Source: Actinomucor elegans
Lineage: Eukaryota; Mucoromycota; Mucoromycetes; Mucorales; Mucoraceae
DNA: 64,000 nucleotides
Assembly (NCBI GenBank): GCA_026027325.1
Contig: JAMSLZ010000014.1
Location: 434,001-498,000, forward strand
Direction of reading: 5' to 3'
Below the pieces are notes generated by a model. That model did no database searches and was not told the origin of the DNA. It saw only the letters and a program-made list of their open reading frames with translations. The position numbers and the translations under genes were made by a program. Shown here one piece after another: positions 36,492 through 47,317 of this stretch; the first letter of the stretch is position 1; every line of letters starts with the position of its first letter.

Positions 36492-38089
36492 AATACAATT
36501 ACAGTAGAAAAAAAAAGAGAGAGGGCAAGAGTTTATATAGGGGGAAAAAGACAAAGGAGTGCTTGACAGACTTTATTGGTGGGTGAGTCTGGAAAAATTC
36601 TCTCGACCTTTGTCAGCTTATATTGTAAAGATGGTTCTAATGAAATCTAGCCAATCATACTATTAGTTTATACGTGACTGGTAAAGTGAAATCTAATCCA
36701 GTGCTTTCAAAAAGAAGTAAGGAACCTTTCTTTTTTTCAGGTCCCAAAATGTAATTATATCATGATTCATGAGGCATCTATATGTAGTAGTCAATGAGTT
36801 GTAGATAATTTGCCTCAAAAGATATAGTCCTCTGACACAATCAAATGCCACTAAAATTCGGATTCAAATGCATCACCCCGGTTGATGGGTAGCGTAGAGA
36901 CACAACTAGATTTTCACTAGTTATTGATAAAAGCAAATTGAACTTTTTTAAAATAATCAATCAGATTGTGAAAAAAAACTCACTGTTATTTTTTGAAAAA
37001 ATTCAACATTAATTTTGGCAAAAGTGTTTTATTATATTTATAAAATATAGTATACCAACTTTTGGTTTCATTTGCAATGATACTGGGCTTTTTCTTTCTT
37101 AAATTCATCAAGGCTTTCCTATGTCGGCAAATAAAAGCTTAGTCATAGAGCTATTAATTGTAATTTTATAAATGAGTCTGCTTACACTATCAACTACTCT
37201 GTTAAGGTATGCGATGCATAATTCAGGGATTGGATATTCTTTCGTTGCGTGACCATCTAAATGCTTGCAGTATAAAATTCTATTTAATGTGAATCTTGGT
37301 GATATACCTTTTCCCGAACGAATTATATTGTGAGCTTCAGAACTAATACAGAAAGAAGAGTATTTTATTGTTGATCAAACTGTTTATTATGTTTTATTTT
37401 CTCAGAATTACCTGAAGGGATAAAATGCCGCCTGTTTGTTTTCAAAAAAAAAAAAGACTCACTTCATTTAAATTATGCACAGTACTATTGTTTATGATAT
37501 TCATTGTGTTGTCGTTGACTGAGCCACTGATTACAATCGACTGATTGGGTAATCTATTTGTTTTTAAGGCATGTTTTGCAAGGTTGGCTTTTTATTCAGG
37601 TTTACTTGGCTAAATTCCATATTAATTAGGGCCTATCCTGCTGCTTTGTTTGAACTCCTTAATCACTCACATTTGTATTCGTTATAAACTAAGTGTATGT
37701 TCTTCAATGATGAGCAGCATTTCATATCACTGGGAAACTCGGCGGAGATAGTCCTTGTAGGCCCCTTGGATACCTTTCAAACACCTGAACTTGTTTAGTT
37801 TGAAATCCCACAATATTTACTGAAAAGAACTGTTTGACAAAACTGGTAGTTGGCAAGCGTTGCATTCTTGAGACAATTCCATATCTAATTTGTGGATGCT
37901 GATAACAAATAATAATACTGTATATTGGCCACAGCTCCTTAGCTAGCGATAAAGGTCGAGAATATATATGATAGATACCCGTGGTTTTAGTTGTTACAAT
38001 TTTAAGTTTATGTATATTGGTAGTAACATGGAAATATATGCTTCAGCCATACAATAGGGAAAGCACTATATCCCGTCTGATATCCGCAG

Positions 38090-38335
38090 TTAAGCGCTAT
38101 CTGGATCAGTCAGTATTATGGTAACATCCCTCTGTGTATGCAAAAGAAAATGATCTTGTATGCTAGCTTGAAAGATATAGGAAGGGAAAAAATTTATCAA
38201 CATTATCCCTGCAAATAAAACGACATTTGTCATATCTTGGAGGGATTTCGAGTCGATGGGGGTTGAGTGATAAAATATAGATGTAGCTGCATCAGAAATC
38301 ATTGTAATTCCTAAAATTGTAGACCAAATACACAC
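38090..38335 (-). pseudogene. Unassigned membrane-like ORF, possible exon or gene remnant
   Basis: Open frame of about 81 codons without its own ATG at the 5' end (begins at a GTG), with a plausible splice acceptor (TTTTTAG) just upstream. Two hydrophobic stretches (ILGITMISDAATSIFYH; VVLFAGIMLINFFPSYIF). I could not find an upstream exon that joins in phase without a stop. It may be a relic or chance. Confidence 0.22.
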
Positions 38336-39580
38336 TCTAAAAAGATAATCTCAAAATTAACTTAAGTTTACCAAATTGCTGCTACGTTTTTTTTTAAAAA
38401 CTAGGGTATTTTTTTTTCAATATCTACTGGAACCCTGATACATAATGGAAGCATTATGGTATTTTTCATCTCACTTTTTAATGTGATGCCGGATATATGT
38501 AGATGTGCAACGTAACATTTAGTGAATGCGTGGGGATCAATTGCTTGCTAGATGGCATAAGTAAGCAATGTCGGTCAATGCTACCGAAAGTATGTCTGTA
38601 TCAATCATGCATATCCTCTCTATAAAGTAATATCATCTTTAAGTGAGTATACCATACGGCTTTATAGTTTCAAACCATCCTTATAGGACTCCTATGCCAT
38701 TGTTTTATTCTTGCTTCGTTTAGTAAGCATTGGTTCACAGTGAACGTATGTTCTTCATTCCAGAGCTAATAACTTCATTGGTCAGCTAGTATTAAACAAC
38801 ATGTTCCCCTCTTCCATAGCACTCTCAACCAACTTCTTGAAAGCAAAGAATTGGTTTTCTAAACCAAAGTAAAACATAGAGCTAAACATTCTTTAGAAAT
38901 AGTTAGTGTAACAAAATGCGAAGTAACTCCGAATCTACAGCGTTTTCGGTCTTCGGGAAGAGGTTTTTACTTTGTTATTATACAAAAATTGCACTATTCA
39001 AAAGAGCAAATCTGTATACACATACTATATCTAGATTATAAATTGATGTATTGCTCGCCGTTTTTAGCAACTGCATTTTCAGCTTTAACGTAAAATTTCA
39101 GTCTTTAGGCTGGTAAAGTTTACTCGATGGATTTGTTGGCTGCAACCTAAATGAATGTCCGTGGCTCGCTCGACCAAAATCTGCAATTTATAAAATGCGC
39201 CTTGAATGTAAGAGCTAATTGAGATATGTTTTTGAAACCTGGTACATTGCTGAAGCAAACGGAGTTCATTTAATTGTATTAATTTATAAAAATAAAAGGA
39301 AAGTTGATTTATACAATCAGGCTCTAAGAAAGTTCAGCGAAGTAGTGTTTCTTTAGAGTAAGTTTTTGTTACTAGTTTTTGATAACACTTGTTCTACTCA
39401 AAAGAGAAAAAAAAAACGTTTTTTACAACTTTTGTTAATGGTTCAAGTCTCGAATTTGCACTCATTGTCTATTATATTGTCTTTTGCATCGTTATTTTTA
39501 TTTTAGTGCTGATATCAACACCTGAGCCTCAAAATTTCAGCCTGGAAAAATTAGCAAGATGCAATCGCTTGGTGATGCAT

Positions 39581-39654
39581 GGGATCTCGGCCGATCTCGG
39601 TTCAATATCACGATTTGATTAGCTTTCCAGGCTCAGAATGAAGCTGCAGCATTT
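39581..39654 (-). repeat. Dispersed about 75-bp repeat, reverse copy
   Basis: The minus strand reads AATGCTGCAGCTTCATTCTG, AGCCTGGAAAGCTAATCAAA, TCGTGATATTGAACCGAGAT, then CGGCCGAGATC. A well-preserved copy in opposite orientation. Confidence 0.6.
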
Positions 39655-39858
39655 GGTAAAGTTATCTGTTACGTATATATATAACCGTGAAAACATCATT
39701 TTAGCCCATCATTACAATTTTATTAGTGGATATTTACAAAAAGTAAAGCTTTATTACTGGAGAGGAATAAAAGCATGGGAGATAATAAGTATATAATAGT
39801 AATAAATATGCAATAGCTTGATTACGGGTTTATGAAAAAAAAATGAGAGAAAAAGAGA

Positions 39859-40962
39859 TTAGAATTCTATATCATCTTGAGCAAACATACCACCCAAGGC
39901 GACCTTTTCACCAGCGCTAAACGCAGGCATACCAAGGTAAGGACAAGTAGAACATCTAAACGCATCACCCAAAGCGCAACTGCCGCAGCCAGTCTTCTTT
40001 GGTGTAGGATCTACTTCAACAATTTCATCCACAATATCATCCATCAAGTCCAATGAAACAACGCCGTTTGCTTCTTGTTCTTCTTCTTCAGCTCTACCGC
40101 AAGTACAATTCTTACAGGCTTTTCTCTTTCCATCTGTTAACTCACAGTCATCAGGTCCTAATACACACACATGTGATGTCAACTTTATCTTTCATCTTTG
40201 TAATACTCTCAGTACTTACTGGTCAATGACTCTTTACTAGGCTTTACTTTATCCTCTTCATCCAATAATGCATCTTCATCCTCAAGATCATCATTAGCAA
40301 TGGCCCAAATAGCCTTTTTGTTTGTGGCGGAGGCCTTCTTTTTACCAAAATTCAAAGACATTTTCTGGCCCACTTCATAAGCAGGCTTCTTTGCTTCAAT
40401 ATGAGCTATACCAAATTTGCCTGTCAATCTGCTTACACCTTGTTCTACCTTGGTAGTTCCCCATAAACCAAAATAAGCAGCCAAAGTTTCATCTGAAACA
40501 GGAGCGACGTTGGTCACTGTAACGTCGACAAAGCCAGCAAGTTTCAACATAGATTCCAGATCAGTTGATTTACGAGTAATAGGGCAGATGGTATTGGCCA
40601 AGTCGACCAACAAGACGACTTCTTCGAGAACTAAACGACCACCAGCAGCTAAAACAGTAAGATAACGAGAGAACATGTTGGGTGTATGAAGAGAAACAGA
40701 AGGTGAAAAGAGGTTCGAATAGATAATATTGAAACTAGACTTGTTCAAGGGAGCTAATGTCGACATGGTAAGTCATTGATTTAGTTAATGGGTGAAATTC
40801 CTTACCTTCTGCAACTCTGTCAAACACTTCAAAGGCAGTGTTTCCATTGGGACCTACTTGATCTTGAGCAGACGATTTGACTTGAACAAATGTAGATTGA
40901 TCAACTGTGGCAGGAGCTACAAACAATACGTTCTCTCCTGAGGAAAGTGCACTAAACGACAT
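39859..40962 (-). CDS. DRE2: Dre2/anamorsin (CIAPIN1), cytosolic Fe-S assembly electron carrier
   Basis: Three exons (minus): 40962-40806, 40753-40220, 40157-39859; 329 aa. The N-terminal half is a methyltransferase-like fold lacking the SAM motif ([17 protein letters not shown]). A linker follows, with [23 protein letters not shown] (family signature before the cluster region). The C-terminus carries motif A (C-x8-C-x2-C-x-C, ending CKNCTCG) for one cluster and motif B ([18 protein letters not shown]-x2-C-x7-C-x2-C) for the second. With Tah18 it passes NADPH electrons to the cytosolic iron-sulfur machinery. Exon 2/3 joins inside the codon before PDDCEL. Length and all eight cysteines are normal. 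Confidence 0.95.
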
Positions 40963-41159
40963 TTGATATTATGTATATATATATATATAAAAAAAGGGAA
41001 TTTCCAAGTAATGTAAGATGGTAAAGAAAAGAAAAGAAATAAAGAATAAAAAAATTCTTTTGAATTAGTCATAGAAGCTGGTGTGGAAGATGATAGATAA
41101 AACAACGGTATTTTATTGGCCAATAGCATCTTTATCTAGCTAATTGTGATTGGTTCTAA

Positions 41160-43522
41160 TCAGTAACCTCCAGTAGATGAAGCACAAGATTGGCCTCGTT
41201 TATCTCTCTTAGGTCTAGTTGCTATGCTGTCCGCTGCTTTCCAATCGGATGGTAACTGAAATTTGAAGTTAGGTTGTGCCGGTAACTGGGTCCAGTACTT
41301 TTTCTGTATATCTACAATAGTTCGAAACGATTCAATGGCACCAAGATTAGGTTTGATAGCAGCTAAGGAGTGTTTAAAAGTGGTATTGTTGGATAAAAGT
41401 TGCTCCATTGTTGCTGTGGCACTGTTCGATAGTGATTCTAATTCATATCCACCTTCCAGACTTAATACGAGTCTATCATTGCATAGTTCTTTTGCTAAAT
41501 CGCATACAATCTTGGTCATTAAGCTGAAACCTTTGGGCGTTACGCTATAACCTCCAAGCTAATATAAAATATTAATATCACTACTATAAAACCCATCGTT
41601 CGCAAATTTTACATTCTCAGGATGTCCTTCTGCAGCATCGAATCCGGCAGATACAAAGATCTAATATATGAGAAATGCATTAGCTGCACTGTTTACCTTT
41701 TGTAATACTTTTATTTATACCATATCAGGTTGGAACTGCCGTGCGATAGGTATCAATAAGTGATAAAAGGCCGCAATGAACTCGGTATCACCCATGGATT
41801 CTAGCCATACATAAGTTAGTGTTGCTCTTCAGTAGCAATCTAAAGTACTTACTAGGTTTTTCTTTTGATTCATTCAATGCGATATTAACGTTTGATCCAA
41901 GGCCTTCAGATTGTCCACATTCATCTGGAGCACCAGTAAACGGATAAAATTTACCGTGTTCCCATCGATGGACGCTGATATAAAGTACATTAGGGTTATC
42001 ATAAAATATTTTTTGAGTTCCATTGCCATGACTATAATATAATAATGAATGTGTTATCTATTTGCAAGGTTTCTATCTTACTGTATGTCCCTACAATATA
42101 AGTATAAGAAACCGCTTTATAACTATGTATATCATTTTTAGATGCTTTACCAGTCAATTATCAGCACTTTTTTGATTAATGTTGGGTGTTTTTCCATAGT
42201 AGCCGACACAGCTACAGCAACGTTGTTATAGAAGCAATAGCCCATGGCCGCATCATCTTCCGCGTGATGACCAGGTGGTCTAATCAATGCAAATCCATTT
42301 TTTAGCTCGCCTTTCACCACAGCATCTGCCAATTCAATCAATCCACCTGCTGATAGCTTTGCTGCCTTTCTAGAATACATGGGATGGTATGTTGTGTCTA
42401 CCGCAATACCTAATTCGCCACAATCCATTTTGTAAAGTAGATCGGGTGGCGTGAATAGCTCAGGTGAATTGGGTGATGTAAATTGACACTGCTCTAATTT
42501 AATTACAGGCCCACCGCTTACACCACAGGCAGCAGGAATCTGGGGTTTTAAAACAGGTGACGAAGGTGGTGAATAATTGAGTAATGCTGCGATGGACGTT
42601 ATTTTGATAGGTTTGGGGTCTGACTTGGCATTGGATAATAATGGATAATAATTGCGTACATGACAAAAGGTATGAACACGTAAGAGTTCATCTGAAGTGA
42701 CTTCTCTAGCTTGGATACGTCTAAAATACCGTAGTAATCTATTGGATCATGGTTAGAGTAAAAAATTGGTTACCATTATGAATTACCTTTTAGCATGAAG
42801 TGCTTCAAAGATAGATGTGATACGATCGGGTCTTTCAGGGTGGATCACCTTTTCAGATTGGCAAGGGCAGTCATGTAAACTCATATGAGCGTCAGAGACA
42901 AGACCAGTATTTTGTCTAGACTTTATACCAGTAGAAGAATAATAAAAAGTCTTGTAATCTTCCCAAGAAGCTTTAGATTCTTTGCCTTTAGGTCCATAGC
43001 TGATTTGATCGCTGTTTTGTTGCGATGACAGTATATTACTGTAATTAATCCAATCGGCTTGATCTGGTGGCCAGCCCTCGAAGTGAACAAATATCAAACT
43101 TGGGCCTAGATCGACTATACGACCATAGTAATACTTTTCTTGGTCCCGCTTGAACGCGACCACTTGATCACCGACGCGTTTAGCGTAATAACCTACACAA
43201 CAGTTAAAAACGGTGTGTCTGTAGCATTGAAAAGCTTTACCATGATTCTCTGTCATGTTATCGTTATTGGTATGCATTGCTTTTAGCTTTTTAATATATT
43301 GTAATTTGTCCTTTTTATCTTGTCTTTCAAGCATTTCTTGCTTTGAAGGTCTACCAGGCCCTCTTCTTCGTTTTTTATTAGGGTTTAAATGATATTTTTC
43401 TTTTTGACTGTGCTTCATATCTGTATTGGACAAGGTAAAGCCTTGTTCAGATAATGGTGTGGATGGAATCTATATCCAATTATCAATATCTTGATGAATT
43501 AAGCCTAGATATTTACCATCAT
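41160..43522 (-). CDS. Class II histone deacetylase with AT-hook and Tudor/MBT-like barrel
   Basis: Nine exons (minus): 43522-43517 (6 nt), 43469-43241, 43192-42787, 42738-42151, 42090-42082 (9 nt), 42031-41853, 41800-41721, 41660-41613, 41558-41160; 647 aa. N-terminus: RRGPGRPSK AT-hook (37-45). Residues ~80-130 look like a Tudor/chromo-barrel (VVAFKRDQEKYYYGRIVDLG, then LIFVHFEGWPPDQADWI). A region with the LLRYFRRIQAREVT block follows, then the deacetylase domain (~300-600): RPPGHHAEDDAAMGYCFYN, IDWDIHHGNGTQ (built across the 9-nt exon), ISVHRWEHGKFYPFTGAPDE, SAGFDAAEGHP, LSLEGGYE. The pattern is nearest animal class IIa, but the active-site Tyr (Y553, LEGGY) that vertebrate class IIa enzymes replace by His is kept, so activity is expected. 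The two-codon first exon is the least certain part. Confidence 0.85.
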
Positions 43523-44793
43523 AATATATGAATCAAATAGATAATCTAAAAGGCTTGTTACTATCACCCAAAAAAAAAAAAAAAAAAAAGAACTTCAAAT
43601 TTTCTTGCTTACTATATAGTTTCTATTGTACGAAAAGGGAAAGGGAAGGTCGGGTAGACAAGAGGGGATTTTATACCTTTTTCTTCAGAAAAAGGAAAAC
43701 TCCTTTAAATTTTTTTTTACAGTCAGCATGTACCAGTTATTCTTTCCATCGCTAAAGCTGGCTTTCACTTGATATGTATTATTCAAATAACCGCCTTATA
43801 CTAGCTTCTATTATCACACATGCCCGAAATATCGATTGATGTACCATCATGGGCTGGGGGGCCAGAGAAAAAGAAAGGGATTTTGTTATAAAATAAACGG
43901 AGATCGAACTATCATTTGTTTGTTGGTTCCGGTTATAAAGAAACTGAACGAGACGCGTTTTAGAGGACGCGACTGTCTAGATCTCTATTATAAAGATCAG
44001 TTCAGGACAGTGTGTAATCCATAATATCCTGCCACACTATAGTATGAATGAGATGCATTTGCAGATATATGAACATTCTCAATAAGACTGTAATTAAGCG
44101 TTCTGAAAAGAACTCATATGGTAATCATCAAAGTCCGTAATCATCTATGAGCGCCACTCAAAAGACTGGGGTACTACTATGTCTTTGAAACTAACAGCCA
44201 ACTATACTGTATAATGAGATAGTCGAACTTGTAGAAGTACACGGCAAGCTATCCCTGTTCCCCCCCTCTAAATACTCTTTTATTGAATGAATTGTAGGCA
44301 ATCCTTTTTTCAAATTGGATTCTGGGTATGGGGAACTGGCTGTTACACTCAAGATTTCTAACTTGGCAAGTCTCTACAAGATGCATATGCGGGTAAACAA
44401 GTATTGATTTGCTTTACAGAACCTTGTTTATTTATCATAAAGACATATTGTGATGGCCTTATCGTCAGAATTTGTTGCTGTAATTCGCGTGACCAAGTTG
44501 GTCCAGCTCCTGGTAAACCTATAAATCCTTGTGGTACCACTTATTCCATAACTGGTGCCTTCTTTGATAAAATGACAATAGTATAGTATATGAGCTGAGT
44601 TATGCTTGAATAGGGTTGGTAAGCATATGAATCATACAGTGGAATTCAATGGAAAATTTATTCTTCATTCTATTTATTAATAATATAAGAAATCATAAAA
44701 GCGAAAGAAAGTTAGAGCCATTTGACTAACGATGATTACAATGAACAAATGTCTGCGTAATAATAAGCGAATTGAAACCTAATTGTGGTTTTG

Positions 44794-44873
44794 TCCGATG
44801 CAGCAGTCCATTCTGTACATCGACTACTGATCAGACACGACATTGGATCAAGATCAACTGACAGATCTATCGG
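44794..44873 (+). repeat. Dispersed about 75-bp repeat, copy 6
   Basis: Reads CCGATGCAGCAGTCCATTCT, ACATCGACTACTGATCAGAC, ACGACATTGGATCAAGATCA, then CTGACAGATCTATCGG. One of the fullest copies. Confidence 0.65.
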
Positions 44874-45524
44874 AACTAGACAACACTTAAAGATAGACAA
44901 TATAAACTATGTAGTAACGGCAATGGATCAATTGCCTAACATTACATAAGCGTTACGTTACCTTTCATTCTGTTTATAGTCTGATTTCTTCAATTTTTTT
45001 TATTTAGCAATACCACCAAATTGATAGATTGACTTTGTCTAATAATTTTAGAAGGCCTAGGTATCATGGTATTTGAAATATTTCTTAACGAAATAGTGAC
45101 ATGTATTTCAAGACAAAGCTTACCTTGAATAAGCAATATTCTCTTGATCTAGTAATTCGAAAGCTCTAGGCATACAATAGGAATTGAGGATTCATATAAA
45201 CCAGTAATTCAAATTTTAATAAAGACAGGGTTTTACGTTGATTATTGGGCAATCCAACCCCTTGTGCACCAGGAAGCTCTTCATAAAAGTTCAATTGAAA
45301 GGCTTTTCTAAAGTTATGTCGAGGAAAAAAAATAAGAAAGCGCACGTTTTAAGCTTCACACAAGATCAAAATTATCCATAAGAGGACGGTGGATAATCAT
45401 TATAGAGCTCAACTGTATTCAAGCTGGCAGGATGTCTCAATCAAGTATTTGGAAATGCATGTATTTTACTTGCGCCTATTAATGTATGATACATTCGTTG
45501 TGTCCCAGTCAAAAAAAAAATCTG

Positions 45525-45605
45525 TTGGACGCAATAGTTTATTCTGAGCATGTTTCTATGCGCCTGACACGACATTAAACCGATTGGTCAAGAGGTCTAT
45601 AGATT
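45525..45605 (+). repeat. Dispersed about 75-bp repeat, copy 7
   Basis: Reads TTGGACGCAATAGTTTATTC, TGAGCATG, CCTGACACGACATTAAACCG, ATTGGTCAAGAGGTCTATAG. Diverged but collinear. Confidence 0.5.
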
Positions 45606-45691
45606 CAATTTCTATATTAAGAAATGTAAATATTTTACAGTCATTTACTAAAATGGCATATATTCATTTTTCTATTAAACGGATAACCCTA

Positions 45692-45754
45692 CTAGATCCA
45701 GTACTTCATTATGAACTTGTATCATATGCGACTTTAAACTGCAATCGCTTGATT
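45692..45754 (+). repeat. Dispersed about 75-bp repeat, copy 8
   Basis: Reads CTAGATCCAGTACTTCATTA, TGAACTTGTATCATATGCGA, CTTTAAACTGCAATCGCTTG. Diverged. Confidence 0.45.
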
Positions 45755-47317
45755 CCCCAAAAAAAAAAATCTCTCAGGAAACCCTTGGACGCAAATTTTT
45801 CAGTATTTCATTATTCAGTGTGGCGTAACGTCAATCTTTTCAAGGCGTGATCTATCAATAACAAAGGTTTAATAGTTCAGATTGCTTAATCATATTTTTA
45901 TTAGGTTTTATTGAATATCAATCACTCAAGTTCTGAAAAGACCTCTAAAAGACGTAAAAATTGGCCTTTACCAATAATAAGTCAAGGAATTAAGCGAATC
46001 ATTAAACGATCTTTATACAAGTAGATGCGACTTTTTTTTTTTGGCTTCTTAGCCTTCGTTTATAAATCTCAAACAGCCAATCAAGATTGAATGATATCAT
46101 AGTGGTGGTAAGCTACCTTTGTATCCACTAGAGGCATTAAAGGCGCCCTAGAGACATGATTTATAATATATCTTTATTTTCCATGGTTCAAGTAACAGAA
46201 TGGTGCCTCAGCTGTCATATAAAAGGCAATAAGGAAGATCTGTCAAACTGAAGTCAATGATCGATTAATTATCAATATTTACCTTGAAATATAATAAATA
46301 AAGCTGGGTTACGAATAACATCTTTGATAAAAAGACATACCCACATTAAATGAACAGATACAAGAAAGATATGAGAGAAACCTTCTGGTGATACCAGCAA
46401 CTATACGACCTAGTATATTGCGCAGTATAAATCACCAGGGCAGTTTTTATCATTCTGTTTCAGAACTGCTCTAGTAGACATGATGGAATTACAACTGAAA
46501 CAATAAAACCAACTTCATATTTCTAAATGAATACAAAAAATAGTTATACTATTTGATGCTCAATTACATTTCGTTAATAAACATTGCACCTATCAAGAAT
46601 CTTGTGCTAGATTTTGAGTTTGTTCAGCATTGGCCAATGAAAAGTTTTAAAATTAAAGTTTGACTGACCGTTATCCAATTAAATCCATTAATAGGTGAAT
46701 TGCGAGAAAATTAATTTCTTCCCATACTATCCCCAAGATTGCTTTAACAATTTCTTGGACACTATAATTGAACTTTGGAAGCATATATTTTAATGAAGAA
46801 CTATTTGTCATATCTGAAAATATATGTACAATTTCTTAAATAATTTTTATCATATAAAAAATACTCGGCTTAAAACAATAAAACTAGAAAACCAAAAAAA
46901 AAAGGGCTGAAAATCATAGTTAATACTTGTTTTTGGAAACCAATTTTACATGATATATTATACCATTCGATGTAAAATACAATTTTTTGCAAACTGTATT
47001 AAAGTAGTCTGTATCAATTCTTGTTTTTTTTTTCTTCGAATTAATTTGCGTCAAACTTACCCAGAAAGATATTAGATGATCCCAGAATTCGACTTTTAAC
47101 GTTAACACGCACATCGTAAGTTTGATCTCCGCTATCCAATGACACTGATGCATATATTCAGGTATACACGTACCGCTTAAACATGCACTGATATTACGTG
47201 TTTTCTGTGTACCTCTGATTGTATATCTATTTCCTTTTTGAATAATAAGACCTGGATTAATCACCAACTCTGTTCTTTTTTCTTTTACTTTTTCTCTTTT
47301 TAAAAAAGCAGTTTTTT

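Larger units (their letters stand above)
36492..39858. other. Long gene-poor spacer
   Basis: 3.4 kb, AT-rich. It holds the PanB promoter at the left, a minus-strand repeat copy at 39581-39654, and one weak minus-strand frame (38090-38335). I see no other reading frame, tRNA or structured RNA. Confidence 0.5.
43523..47317. other. Long gene-free spacer with repeat copies
   Basis: 3.8 kb, AT-rich, with a 19-base A run at 43570-43589. Three dispersed repeat copies (44794-44873, 45525-45605, 45692-45754) cluster within 1 kb. Frames such as 46920-47267 (minus) and 45584-45850 (plus) have random-looking composition. The right end is the ADP1 promoter. Confidence 0.5.

Noticed and set aside
39439..39470. 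GGTTCAAGTCTCGAATTTGC looked like a tRNA T-arm
   Set aside because: No matching acceptor stem, D-arm or anticodon arm could be folded around it. I saw no convincing tRNA or 5S rRNA gene anywhere in the window.
45584..45850. 88-codon plus-strand frame
   Set aside because: No ATG at its start; it runs through two copies of the dispersed repeat, so it is not a gene.
46920..47267. 115-codon minus-strand frame
   Set aside because: No ATG at its start, AT-driven composition, no recognisable domain, and it lies in the ADP1 promoter region.
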